NCBI GenBank assembly: GCA_964556665.1
Contig: CAZKXU010000005.1
Span: 1 to 61,992 of the forward strand
Source of the DNA: CAZKXU01 sp964556665
GTDB lineage: Bacteria > Bdellovibrionota_C > UBA2361 > CAZKXU01
Direction: 5' to 3'
Length of the DNA: 61,992 bases
The notes under the pieces were generated by a model. It did no database searches. It worked only from the letters and a program-made list of their open reading frames with translations, and was not told the origin of the DNA. How positions within the stretch are numbered: position 1 is the stretch's first letter; each line of letters opens with the position of its first letter. Positions 26,269-34,811 of the stretch are shown here, one piece after another. The translations under genes were made by a program, and so were the position numbers.

Positions 26269-26433
26269 TAATTACTCAAAAAGTGGGGGCAATCTCTTTG
26301 CCCCAGTCCTTGTCTTTGTCCGGAATCCTCATCCACGCCCCGTTGACTAGGACTAGGGCAAAGAACTCGGGCAAAGACAAGGACAAAGACGAGGACTGGG
26401 ACAAAGAGAATACCTACACTTAATGAGCAATTA
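26269..26433. repeat. Dispersed inverted-repeat element
   Basis: Ends 26269-26321 and 26381-26433 are inverted repeats matching at 44 of 53 positions. The outer part reads TAATT(A/G)CTCA..AAGTG, the inner part CTCTTTG(C/T)CCCAGTCCT and GTCTTTGTCC. The centre continues GACAAAGACAAGGACAAAG-like runs. The same ends occur at 31889-32190. The element fills most of the 310-base gap between the HDOD gene and nfeD. An ORF read through it encodes only low-complexity Val/Phe/Leu repeats and is not real. Confidence 0.85.
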
Positions 26434-26476
26434 CAGAAGATCATGCCCCGGGCAAACACATCTACCCCTCTGCGCC

Positions 26477-27772
26477 TTACGGCATAACCTGCCTAACCTC
26501 CAAGACGAGACCCGGCTTTACTGCTATTACTTCGATCTCTTCCTCTTTCTGAATAATCCCTTTCTCTGCTACAGCACTCCAAACCTCTCCATTTACAAAA
26601 ACCTTGCCATCCGATGTAAAGTTGGAGAGCGCTTTACCTCGCATGCCTATAAGCCCCTCACTCCCGGTTGTAAACGGACGTTTAAAGGTTCTAATTGCGG
26701 ACCAAACAATCGTTAGAATCAATCCGCCAAAAAGAACTGCACTTGGGACGATATAATAAAGATTAACACTCAGATCAGGAGCCACCGATACGTCTACAAG
26801 ATAGATTGACCCTAGTACAATTGCGATAATGCCGCCTACACCAAGCACTCCTGACGGAATAAAGAACTCCGCTCCTATCATGAGTACCCCCATGATCAAT
26901 AAGAGCACACCGCCCTGACTGATCGGTATAATCTGACTTACTCCTAAGGCCAAGATAAGGCAGATTACCCCCACTACTCCTGGAAGTATTGCGCCAGGAT
27001 TGTAGAGCTCTATCGAAAGCCCAGTAGTTGCTCCTAGCCAGAGCAAAGCAGCCACATTTGGGTCAGCCAAAACATTTATAGTTTTCTGTTTAAAAGAAGG
27101 CTGAAATTCACGTCGCGGAAGTTTTGAATAATCCTCTAAGACGATGTCCTTACTCTCTAACTTTATCTTTCGTCCTTTGAGCTTTGTTAATAGTTCATCA
27201 AGATCTTTAGCTACAAAATCAATTACGCCTAACTTAAGAGCTTCACTCTCTGTAATAGAGTCACTCTCCTTTACAGCCTTCTCTGCCCAGGCCACATTGC
27301 GTCCGCGCTGCTCTGAAATTGATCTTACCATTGCAATCGTCATATTCTCTGCTTTGGCGCGCATATCCCCTTTAATATCCTCACCTCCTGACATTACAGG
27401 ATGCGCTGCTCCGATGCTCGTACCTTCTGCCATGACTGCCACGTGCGCGGCTAATGTGATAAATACTCCAGCAGAAGTAGCTGTTGAACCACTTGGTCCG
27501 ACATAGATTACTACCGGAATTGGAGATTTAAAAATTGATTGAATCATTCCTTGCAAGGTATTCAACATCCCGCCCGGGGTATCAAGATAAGCTACCAGCA
27601 CTTTGGCACCTTCTCTGGAAGACTGCTCAATACTCCTCTCAAGATAGTCCTGCGTACCAGGTAAAATCTCCATATCCATCCGCACTACTGCAACGAACGG
27701 CTCCTCTGAGTAGAGTAACTGCAGTGGTGTAAATAATAACAAAACAAAAAGAATTAAGCTTAGCTGTTTCAT
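26477..27772 (-). CDS. nfeD: NfeD-type membrane serine protease (long form)
   Basis: A 431-residue full-length NfeD protein. A signal segment (1-22) is followed by a ClpP-class serine protease domain. S100 in STATSAGVF is the expected nucleophile and K140 in DMRAKAENM the expected general base, as in archaeal homologs. Several transmembrane helices lie between about 225 and 350, and a C-terminal OB-like NfeD domain (GLIGMRGKALSNFTSDGKVFVNGEVW) faces the cytoplasm. Family members are linked to membrane quality control with stomatin-type partners, but no stomatin gene adjoins here. It is last in the operon MBL-coaBC-unknown-nfeD and overlaps the unknown gene by 4 bases. Confidence 0.93.
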   Translation of the reverse strand: MKQLSLILFVLLLFTPLQLLYSEEPFVAVVRMDMEILPGTQDYLERSIEQSSREGAKVLVAYLDTPGGMLNTLQGMIQSIFKSPIPVVIYVGPSGSTATSAGVFITLAAHVAVMAEGTSIGAAHPVMSGGEDIKGDMRAKAENMTIAMVRSISEQRGRNVAWAEKAVKESDSITESEALKLGVIDFVAKDLDELLTKLKGRKIKLESKDIVLEDYSKLPRREFQPSFKQKTINVLADPNVAALLWLGATTGLSIELYNPGAILPGVVGVICLILALGVSQIIPISQGGVLLLIMGVLMIGAEFFIPSGVLGVGGIIAIVLGSIYLVDVSVAPDLSVNLYYIVPSAVLFGGLILTIVWSAIRTFKRPFTTGSEGLIGMRGKALSNFTSDGKVFVNGEVWSAVAEKGIIQKEEEIEVIAVKPGLVLEVRQVMP

Positions 27773-28218
27773 GATACTCCTATCTCTCGCACTACTAATT
27801 TAAGATGCTCCCAAAACTGACGCTTTATCTTTGCATCAGCTATCACCTCACTTAGAAGATGTGTGCGCATTATCTTAGTGTTATGAAAAGATGTGAGCTT
27901 CCCAAGTTGAGCCTCTGTCGGTATAGCCAAGCTGCTGCCTAACAGGATAATAAAGGCTGGATTACATCTAAGTGCGATATCAAAACTATCAAAGAACATT
28001 CCCTCTTTTAGCTCTTGCTGCATCCCCTTAACAACTGCAGCTTCAATCAGCTCCTTAGCACCAACCTCAGAGAGCCAACCGGGATGACCTACAAAGCCTA
28101 CAGATAAGGCTCGTTCCTTCTTAGGACTTACAATTACGGAGTTAGGAACCCCTGCTGGATACAACGGGGCTACGCTATTTAAATAGTTAAGTAAGTCAGA
28201 TTTTACCTCTCGATCCAT
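27769..28218 (-). CDS. Conserved-looking unknown protein between coaBC and nfeD
   Basis: A 149-residue protein of no family I recognise. It is soluble with no signal peptide; GFVGHPGWLSEVGAKELIEAA and FIILLGSSLAIPTEAQLGKL suggest an alternating alpha/beta fold. Its ATG overlaps the coaBC stop by one base and its stop overlaps the nfeD start by four, so it is surely translated within this operon. The later segment contains short stretches reminiscent of uracil-DNA-glycosylase-like folds (LLGSSLA), but the similarity is too weak to assign. Function open. Confidence 0.85.
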   Translation of the reverse strand: MDREVKSDLLNYLNSVAPLYPAGVPNSVIVSPKKERALSVGFVGHPGWLSEVGAKELIEAAVVKGMQQELKEGMFFDSFDIALRCNPAFIILLGSSLAIPTEAQLGKLTSFHNTKIMRTHLLSEVIADAKIKRQFWEHLKLVVREIGVS

Positions 28219-29435
28219 TACTGTAGCCTTAATATGGCATCCAATATTTTATTGGAGATGCGGCTCTTAAAGGTTGTTGAAACCTCCTCCTGTCGTCCGG
28301 TTCGGTCTACTAGCCATACACGATTGGTATCTAGATCAAATGCCTCCTGCGCAAAATTTCCGACCATCAGATCGGTGCGCTTTGTCAGAAGCTTATTTCT
28401 AACCTCTGCTAAGAGATCATCAAGTTCCCCTGTTTCTGTAGCAAATCCAACTAGTATTGGCCGACGCTCATCTGCTCGGCGTTTGCCGAGTTCTGCTAGG
28501 ATATCCGGATTCGGTACTAGATCTATTTTTGTCAGTTTAGTTGCCTTTTTAATCTTCTGCTCAGAAACATCCTTTGGCCGATAGTCGGCTACTGCTGCCA
28601 CCATTATAACAATATCAGGCGAAACTTTCTCCTCAAAGCAATGCTGCATTACCGCAGCGTGCATATCGAGCGCGGTTGTAATAGGTATACGCCTTATAGC
28701 CGCAGGTACTTTAATATGTACAGGACCATGTACAAGGGTTACATCTGCACCTCTCCTAAAAGCCTCTCGCGCCATAGCCTCACCCATCTTGCCGGAAGAG
28801 CGATTTGATAAGAAGCGAACCGGATCTATCGGCTCTCTCGTCGGTCCGGTGGTAATAAGAATTCTCTTTTGAGCATAATCCTGCCCAGATAAAGCGCGTC
28901 TTATATAATGAAAGATCTCCCAGGGATCGGCCATGCGGCCAGAGCCGTTCCAGCCACAGGCGAGTTCACCCTCTTCAGGATCAACAAACTGCACACCTCG
29001 ATCCCTAAGAATCTGAATATTCTGCTTTGTCTTTTCATGTTCCAGCATATTTACATTCATCGCTGGAGCAATCAGGATCGGAGCCTTAGTTGCTAGTGCT
29101 GTTGCAAGCAGCGGAGTATCAGCAAATCCCATCGCTATTTTTGCGATACTATCAGCTGATGCAGGAGCTATCACCATAACATCAGCCCAATCTGCTAAAT
29201 GTATATGTCCGATATTAGTTGTCTCTGAGTTATCCCAAAAATCTGTAACAGCCACCTGGCCGGTTATCGCCTGAAATGTCGTTGCAGTTATAAACTGCTG
29301 GGCCGATTGCGTCATAATGACTCGCAGCTCATAGCCGCGAGAGATCAGTAGACGCGCCAATTCGGCACTCTTATACGCTGCTATAGAGCCGGTAATACAA
29401 AGCAACACTTTGCGTCTTTCAGATAGATCTGACAT
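28218..29435 (-). CDS. coaBC: Bifunctional phosphopantothenoylcysteine decarboxylase/synthetase
   Basis: A 405-residue Dfp/CoaBC enzyme. It joins 4'-phosphopantothenate with cysteine and decarboxylates the product on the way to coenzyme A. The N-terminal flavoprotein CoaC part has GSIAAYKSAELARLL, the active-site APASADSIAKIA, PAMNVNML and the conserved Cys in GELACGWNGSGRM. The C-terminal CoaB part begins ITTGPTREPIDPVRFLSN and contains SSGKMGEAMA and KATKLTKIDLVPNPDIL. Both halves are complete and of normal length. It starts one base downstream of the MBL hydrolase stop. Essential cofactor biosynthesis, cytoplasmic. Confidence 0.97.
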   Translation of the reverse strand: MSDLSERRKVLLCITGSIAAYKSAELARLLISRGYELRVIMTQSAQQFITATTFQAITGQVAVTDFWDNSETTNIGHIHLADWADVMVIAPASADSIAKIAMGFADTPLLATALATKAPILIAPAMNVNMLEHEKTKQNIQILRDRGVQFVDPEEGELACGWNGSGRMADPWEIFHYIRRALSGQDYAQKRILITTGPTREPIDPVRFLSNRSSGKMGEAMAREAFRRGADVTLVHGPVHIKVPAAIRRIPITTALDMHAAVMQHCFEEKVSPDIVIMVAAVADYRPKDVSEQKIKKATKLTKIDLVPNPDILAELGKRRADERRPILVGFATETGELDDLLAEVRNKLLTKRTDLMVGNFAQEAFDLDTNRVWLVDRTGRQEEVSTTFKSRISNKILDAILRLQ

Positions 29436-30083
29436 TTAATTTTCTCCTAAAAATTGATTACTACGTTTCTCCTCACCTACTGTGGTATCCGGACCATGTC
29501 CAGGCATTACAACTGTCTGATCTGGCAAGCTAAAGATCTTCTCCCGAATATTTTTTAATAATAGTTCATGATCTCCTCCTGGGAGATCTGTGCGACCAAT
29601 CGATCCGGCAAAAATGGTATCACCTGCGATTAGAAAACCATCTCTGCTGCAATAAAATACCAGATGCCCAGGGGAATGTCCCGGGGTAAAAATGACATCG
29701 AATTCGATCCCGCCAAAAGTGATTTTCTCCCCTCCAGTAAGGTAACGATCCGGCTCAGGGCAGTCATCTAATAGACCTGGCGGCAGTCCGTACATAGCTG
29801 CAACATCTCTTACTCGCATTCTAAACTCACGCTCGATCGGATGACCAAAAAGCATTGCCCCTGTGTGCTGCTTAAGCGCCTTTACTCCGCCACAATGGTC
29901 AAGATGGGAGTGGGTAAGCCAGATCTCCTTTATCTTTATACGCTCTGCCTCTATAATCTCTATTATCCTTTCCGCATCGCCGCCAGGATCTATAAGTACA
30001 CCCTCTCCTGTGGCGGTACTGAGAATTATTCTTGCGTTTTGGGCAAACGGGGTAACCTCTATAGTAATAATCTTAAATTGCAC
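29436..30083 (-). CDS. Metallo-beta-lactamase-fold hydrolase (glyoxalase II-like)
   Basis: A 215-residue MBL-fold hydrolase of the GloB-like group. THSHLDHCGG (about 57-66) supplies the HxHxDH zinc site; GHSPGHLVFY, AGDTIF and MPGHGPDTTVGEE supply the remaining ligands. Such enzymes cleave thioesters such as S-lactoylglutathione or related substrates. First gene of the operon with coaBC. The 178 bases upstream, shared with the divergent HDOD gene, hold the promoters, but no consensus stands out. Confidence 0.93.
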   Translation of the reverse strand: MQFKIITIEVTPFAQNARIILSTATGEGVLIDPGGDAERIIEIIEAERIKIKEIWLTHSHLDHCGGVKALKQHTGAMLFGHPIEREFRMRVRDVAAMYGLPPGLLDDCPEPDRYLTGGEKITFGGIEFDVIFTPGHSPGHLVFYCSRDGFLIAGDTIFAGSIGRTDLPGGDHELLLKNIREKIFSLPDQTVVMPGHGPDTTVGEEKRSNQFLGEN

Positions 30084-30261
30084 CTAAGAATGATAAATTA
30101 AGTTAAGTAATATGTCTAACATACTGAAATACTTAGCTGATAGATGGCCAAATAGAGCTTATTTTGATCTGAGCGGATCCTCAATTTTGCCTACTAAAAC
30201 CATTTTTAATTAAATTATTGATCCCTTTCTACCGACATTATACTGACAGAGGTTGGTGTAA

Positions 30262-31722
30262 ATGGATGATAGAGTTGAGCTTTCGCGCTTAGACCCGGAA
30301 AGTAATAAGCATCTCCTATTGGCCACTAAGTATGTAGAGAATTGCTGGTTTCCGACAAACCAGGAGCTCCTAAAGAAAATTCAGCTAGGCCTTACTAGCG
30401 GTCTATACGACGCCGATATTGAGCTTCTTATCCGGGAGGTAAAGTGTGATTTCTCATTATTTGCTTTTCTACTTAGAGAGCTTGCATGTTTAGCACATGC
30501 TACGGCTAGCCCTATACCGGAGAATCCTCTTGATCTAATCCGCCAAACTGACAAGGTACATCTAAAAAACATCTTACTATCAAAGGATCTGAAGATCTCA
30601 GCTCATAACTGCGATGCTTTGAGCGATTGCCAGGTTTTACGGTTAAAAGAAGCGATGGTAAGTGCAAGCGCCGCTGAGATTCTCTCTGAAGGTGTTACAG
30701 TTGACCGAGAACTTGGATATTCAGCAGCACTCTTGCGTCAACTAGGCTTTACCTTAATAGCCTGGAACTATCCACATGTATATACTCGCGCATTCAGCAG
30801 CTTAAAATCTGGAGACTCCTTGGAGCAGGTGTTAAGTAAGGTTCTAGGTTTCTCTCCGACGGCTCTTGCTATAAATATTGCAAGCAAATGGGGGCTCTCG
30901 AAGGAGCTCCGCGCTGTTATCGGAGACAGTGAGGTAAATGCCGAGCTTGGGAATTCCACCGTAGTCAATTCATTAAATAAGATCTGTGAGGTGGGTGAGG
31001 CACTAGCACGAGCAAGCGATCCTCAGCACTATCCAAGTGCAAAGAATGACTGGACCAAAGCTAAGGAGTTTATAGTTGGTGCCTTAGGAGACTCAGGGTT
31101 TGAGCGGATCAAGAGTGCTATTAGAGAGCACTGCGGATACTACCAGTCACTTGCGCCTGAACTCTTTACACTTCCAGATGAAATGAATGCGCAGACTACG
31201 ATTGAGGATGCACGCGGTAGAGAGTTATTAGCAGGAAACCAGTACGTTAAACAGTGCCCTCCTATCCTAAGAGAACAGCTAATAGCACTTTATTCTAGAA
31301 TTAATCCTGACTCTATCGCTAAAGAGAATATAGATTTTCTAATCAAGAACGTCATACCAGCAGCAGGTTTTAAAAAGGGCTGCGTATACTTAATTGATCC
31401 TACGACTATGCTGCTTATGCCGCGCCTTAAAATTGGAGGTATTGAGGGAGCGCGACTAAAAGCTGTCGATTATATCTCAGCCCCAGCCGCCTTTGATCCG
31501 ATCGCATCTGCATTTAGATGCCGCACACCGATAATGGAGGACAATCAGCAACGGGATGACGAATTAGTCTCTTTTATTGTAGGAAGCCTTGGTTACTCGA
31601 AAAAGGTTGGAGTGTTATACTTAGAACTTGGCACGAGAACAGCGACGAATCCGAAAGCTAACCCAATGCTATATTTTAAGGCGATCCTACAGGCCTTGGC
31701 GGATTGCTTGAATTTAGCTTAA
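30262..31722 (+). CDS. HDOD-like protein with C-terminal GAF-like region
   Basis: A 486-residue protein. Residues about 25-235 look like a diverged HDOD domain (LLIREVKCDFSLFAFLLREL, SAAEILSEGV, GYSAALLRQLGFTLIAWNYP); the HD pair is not obvious, so catalytic activity is unlikely. The C-terminal third (about 320-486, NVIPAAGFKKGCVYLIDPTTMLLMPRLKIGG ... KVGVLYLELG) has the strand pattern of a GAF-type sensor. It stands alone, divergent from the coaBC operon. A regulatory role is inferred. Confidence 0.8.
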   Translation: MDDRVELSRLDPESNKHLLLATKYVENCWFPTNQELLKKIQLGLTSGLYDADIELLIREVKCDFSLFAFLLRELACLAHATASPIPENPLDLIRQTDKVHLKNILLSKDLKISAHNCDALSDCQVLRLKEAMVSASAAEILSEGVTVDRELGYSAALLRQLGFTLIAWNYPHVYTRAFSSLKSGDSLEQVLSKVLGFSPTALAINIASKWGLSKELRAVIGDSEVNAELGNSTVVNSLNKICEVGEALARASDPQHYPSAKNDWTKAKEFIVGALGDSGFERIKSAIREHCGYYQSLAPELFTLPDEMNAQTTIEDARGRELLAGNQYVKQCPPILREQLIALYSRINPDSIAKENIDFLIKNVIPAAGFKKGCVYLIDPTTMLLMPRLKIGGIEGARLKAVDYISAPAAFDPIASAFRCRTPIMEDNQQRDDELVSFIVGSLGYSKKVGVLYLELGTRTATNPKANPMLYFKAILQALADCLNLA

Positions 31723-31793
31723 GAGTAAATTTCGTAAATTAACTGTATCCTTGAAGTTAGTTGGCTAGAAAGAAATGTAGCATCGACGGAACT

Positions 31794-32218
31794 TGTGGGT
31801 AAAAAAGACCTAAAAAAACAGGCCGTTCACGTACACGGAAAACAGAAAGAATTGCTATATATATTGGCCAATTATCTCATACACTGGTAATTACTCATTA
31901 AGTGGGGGCAATCTCCTAGTGCTTCGCCAAATAAGTTTTTTCACGTATAGCGCGCAGCGTTGCCCCAGATTGGCACGCCTCGGAAGGAGGAAATCCGCAG
32001 CAATACTGGAGTATTGCGAGGATTTTCCGACTGAGAAGCGTGACAAGGTGGGGCAACGATGTGATGCTAGACGTGAAAAAACTTATTTGGAGGAGCACTA
32101 GTCCCAGCCTTTGTCTTTGTCCGGAATCCTTCCCCTCGTCACAGTAGACGAGGACTGGGACAAAGAGAATACCCACACTTAATGAGCAAATACATACACT
32201 GTCAGTTTTTTACCCACA
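31794..32218. repeat. Large composite inverted-repeat element
   Basis: Outermost is a perfect 13-bp inverted repeat (TGTGGGTAAAAAA at 31794-31806, complement at 32206-32218). Inside are ends like those of 26269-26433 (TTACTCATTAAGTG on the left near 31890, CACACTTAATGAGCAAATAC on the right to about 32193). Further in are two diverged inverted copies of the module found at 1-66 (31921-31985 and 32047-32095). A central hairpin AAATCC..GCAATACT/AGTATTGC..GGATTT lies at 31990-32025. GACGAGGACTGGGACAAAG runs resemble the other copies. Nothing in 31723-32257 encodes a convincing protein. Confidence 0.85.
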
Positions 32219-32257
32219 AAAAAACGTTAATGAGCCAAAAAAATAAATATTCCTACC

Positions 32258-32920
32258 TCACTCCTCATTCCACTGATATCCAACCCCTCTTACTGATTTT
32301 AAGCGGGTGCTTTTTTCTAGACCTAATACTTTCCTGATCCGTACAATCGCGTTGTCAATGGTGCGTTCAGTAACATCCTGCCCTGCCCATAACTCCTTCA
32401 AAATCTCCTCACGACTCACCACTTTTGGAGCAAGACGGTACAAGAGCTTAAAGAGCTCAACATCCCGCTTGATTAATGTTTCCTTATCACCATTACTGTT
32501 AGTCACTATGCCGGTATCGAGATTAACCGAGAATTCTCCGAGCTGTAATACATTTGGCACCTTACGACTCTCTAGTACCCGTTTAATTCTTAATAGCAGC
32601 TCCTGCAGGTGAAAAGGCTTAGGGATATAGTCATCAGCGCCTATTTCAAATCCTTCAAGGCGAAAATCAGGAGAGTTCATTGCAGTTAGAAAAATAAATG
32701 GTGTGTTGCTTTCATATCTTACACTGCGCGTGAACTCTAGTCCGGAGCCGTCTGGAAGTCCGATATCGACAATCATAAGATCAACACCGCTATTCATGAA
32801 CTCCTTTTTGGCATCCTTAACCGTACGCACTAGAACAACTACATATCCCTCCATCTGTAGCCGACTCTTTAGAGTTGCGCCTAATGACTCATCATCTTCA
32901 ACCAAGAGAATCTTACTCAT
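32258..32920 (-). CDS. OmpR-family response regulator
   Basis: A 220-residue two-domain regulator. The receiver domain has the acidic pair EDD (8-10), phospho-acceptor D52 (IVDIGLPDGSG) and Lys in IPKPF near 102. The C-terminal winged helix (about 125-218) contains RDVELFKLLYRLAPKVVSREEIL and RTIDNAIVRIRKVLG. Its ATG overlaps the kinase stop by 4 bases, so they form a cognate pair. Targets unknown. Last gene of the operon that starts with the HNH gene at 36650. Confidence 0.95.
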   Translation of the reverse strand: MSKILLVEDDESLGATLKSRLQMEGYVVVLVRTVKDAKKEFMNSGVDLMIVDIGLPDGSGLEFTRSVRYESNTPFIFLTAMNSPDFRLEGFEIGADDYIPKPFHLQELLLRIKRVLESRKVPNVLQLGEFSVNLDTGIVTNSNGDKETLIKRDVELFKLLYRLAPKVVSREEILKELWAGQDVTERTIDNAIVRIRKVLGLEKSTRLKSVRGVGYQWNEE

Positions 32921-33795
32921 ATCACCTGCCCATTAAGTTGTAACTGCACACAAAAGCCGTTGCGTACATCAGGAAATCCAACCTTTCCACCTAGTCGTTT
33001 CAAAAACTCTCTTACTAAATATAATCCAACCCCGCTACCACTGCCGGAGTAAAATCTTCTAAAGCGCTCACCCAATCTACTTCGCTCTCCGGTAAATCCC
33101 TCTCCATTATCAGTAATCTTAATCTCTACACCTTGGCTAGATGGCGTAACGATAAATTCAATCTTAGATGCGTGTCCATGCACCCAGGCATTATGAGCTA
33201 TATTTTGGACTACCGACTGCATAACCCTTAAGTCTCCATGTATGATACAGTCCGCATTTGCAAGTATCTCAATCTTAGGCCATAGGCGCCGCGCCTCATT
33301 TAACAGATCACTCAGCAGGAGTTTCTCGATCAACAGATCGCGAGATCTTATGTTTGCAAGATAAAGTGAATTCTCTAACTGTAAAGTTAAACGGTTAATA
33401 TCAGATAAAAGTCTTTCCAATAATTCGATCTTACTCGTATCTTTTATACCTTCTTGCAGCACCTCGGCCTGCAGTCGAAGACTAGCTAAGGGGGTTTTCA
33501 ATTCATGCGTAAATGTAGTAAAAAAATCCTTGACGCTCTCTCGTTCCTTTAGCTCACGAAATATATAGTACACAAGCGCGAGCGCACCGCTAAATAACAT
33601 TAAGAAGAGAAAACCTCCCTCAGCTAACAACATCTTCTGATGTCTAAGCAGTTCAGCAGCGCCGTTATGTTTCAACTCAGTTAATTCCTTTACCGTCTCT
33701 AAGGCAAAAATAATCCACCAACCGGAGAGTGATACGGTAAATAAAAGCCATATAACAACAAGTGCAAAGGGGAGGAAATTGCGTTTGATGCGCAT
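32917..33795 (-). CDS. Membrane sensor histidine kinase
   Basis: A 292-residue kinase with two transmembrane helices (about 11-31 and 60-80) and only a 28-residue periplasmic loop, so it probably senses the membrane or a partner rather than a large ligand. HisKA H97 lies in TFTHELKTPL. HATPase motifs are NIAHNAWVHG (N-box with NAW), DNGEGF and GSGVGLYLVREFL. No HAMP domain is evident. It is the partner of 32258-32920 (4-base overlap) and lies 7 bases after the HD hydrolase gene. Confidence 0.94.
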   Translation of the reverse strand: MRIKRNFLPFALVVIWLLFTVSLSGWWIIFALETVKELTELKHNGAAELLRHQKMLLAEGGFLFLMLFSGALALVYYIFRELKERESVKDFFTTFTHELKTPLASLRLQAEVLQEGIKDTSKIELLERLLSDINRLTLQLENSLYLANIRSRDLLIEKLLLSDLLNEARRLWPKIEILANADCIIHGDLRVMQSVVQNIAHNAWVHGHASKIEFIVTPSSQGVEIKITDNGEGFTGERSRLGERFRRFYSGSGSGVGLYLVREFLKRLGGKVGFPDVRNGFCVQLQLNGQVI

Positions 33796-33802
33796 CCTTA
33801 TA

Positions 33803-34381
33803 TTATCCTGCTAAACCTAGTTCCCCAGCTACTTCACGTAAGGCCTGAATGACATTTCCAATATGTGTATCGAAATCGATGCCTAGCTCCTCTGCTCCAA
33901 GCCGTATATCTTCACGGTTACAGCCACGCGCAAATGCTTTATCCTTATATTTTTTCTTAACCGAGGAGACTTCTAGAGTGTTAATTGATCGATCTGGCCG
34001 CACCAGGACACTCGCCGTGACTAATCCGGAGAGCTCATCTACTGCAAACAAGGCTTTAGCCATACGGGTATCACGAGGTGTATTTGTATATAACGCATGC
34101 CCCATAATGGCTCGGCGTAGATCCTCCGGATAACCAAGCTCTGTAAGAATAGCGTTGCCTTTATAAGGGTGACCATCCGGAGCTGTTGGATTTGGATACA
34201 TTTCATAATCGAAATCATGCAGCAAGCCTGTCATGCCCCATTTATCGATCGTGGCGGCATCCTCTCCAAAGTGTTTTCCATACCAGCGCATCGCGGCTTC
34301 TACTGCCAGCGCGTGCTTAATCAAACTTTCACTTTTTGTGTATTCTTTTAATAAGGCCAAAGCCTCTTCACGATTTTGCAT
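33803..34381 (-). CDS. HD-domain phosphohydrolase
   Basis: A 192-residue HDIG-type HD protein. KHALAVEAAMRWYGKHFG gives the first His, H55-D56 in GLLHDFDYE the metal pair, and MGHALYT plus VDELSGLV the later ligands. This small single-domain group is common next to cell-cycle and nucleotide genes; the substrate is unknown, with nucleotides likely. It overlaps the preceding gene by 14 bases. Confidence 0.92.
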   Translation of the reverse strand: MQNREEALALLKEYTKSESLIKHALAVEAAMRWYGKHFGEDAATIDKWGMTGLLHDFDYEMYPNPTAPDGHPYKGNAILTELGYPEDLRRAIMGHALYTNTPRDTRMAKALFAVDELSGLVTASVLVRPDRSINTLEVSSVKKKYKDKAFARGCNREDIRLGAEELGIDFDTHIGNVIQALREVAGELGLAG

Positions 34382-34811
34382 CTGTTCTGTACTCCGATAA
34401 AAGTTTAAGCATCAAACGGGCTTGCAGATTGTTCTGGATCTGAGATGGATGCAGAGAGACTGTAAATGTCTTTTGACCACCACGCACCTCAATTTCAAAT
34501 GTATTTTTTTCATCCTGCTCTGGATTATCAAAGAGGCGCGCCTCACGCATAAGCTCAAGGATGCGTAGTAATTTATAGCGTGCAGAGCTCTTACTGTCTA
34601 AGGCATACTCCCCATCACTGCTTTTTACAGTGACAGAGAGCGACATGTCAGTATCAATCACAACTGCTGCCAACCAACGGTCGTATTCTAGCTGTGCGCT
34701 GCTTGGAATAGCGGATTGATTTGCATTAAATATATAAAGTCCAACTATGGTTACCAGGATAAATATTTTCCTTACTATTAATTTTCGCCTAATTGAGTAA
34801 TCTAACATCAT
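34368..34811 (-). CDS. Small membrane-anchored unknown protein
   Basis: A 147-residue protein with one N-terminal transmembrane helix (about 14-29) preceded by basic residues; the rest should lie outside the inner membrane. The soluble part (YDRWLAAVVIDTDMSLSVTVKS ... FEIEVRGGQKTFTVSLHPSQI) looks beta-rich. No family recognised. ATGA overlap with the preceding nucleotidyltransferase gene and a 14-base overlap with the HD gene place it firmly in the operon. Confidence 0.82.
   Translation of the reverse strand: MMLDYSIRRKLIVRKIFILVTIVGLYIFNANQSAIPSSAQLEYDRWLAAVVIDTDMSLSVTVKSSDGEYALDSKSSARYKLLRILELMREARLFDNPEQDEKNTFEIEVRGGQKTFTVSLHPSQIQNNLQARLMLKLLSEYRTDAKS

Noticed and set aside
26232..26459. 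Minus-strand ORF with FVPVLVFVLVF repeats
   Set aside because: Product of the repeat element, not a membrane protein gene.
31916..32176. Overlapping short ORFs on both strands
   Set aside because: They lie wholly in the composite repeat and mirror each other because of its inverted symmetry.
33880..33900. Match to the tRNA-Ala 3' end (CCTCTGCTCCA)
   Set aside because: An 11-base chance match inside the HD hydrolase gene on the wrong side of the integrase; not an attachment site.
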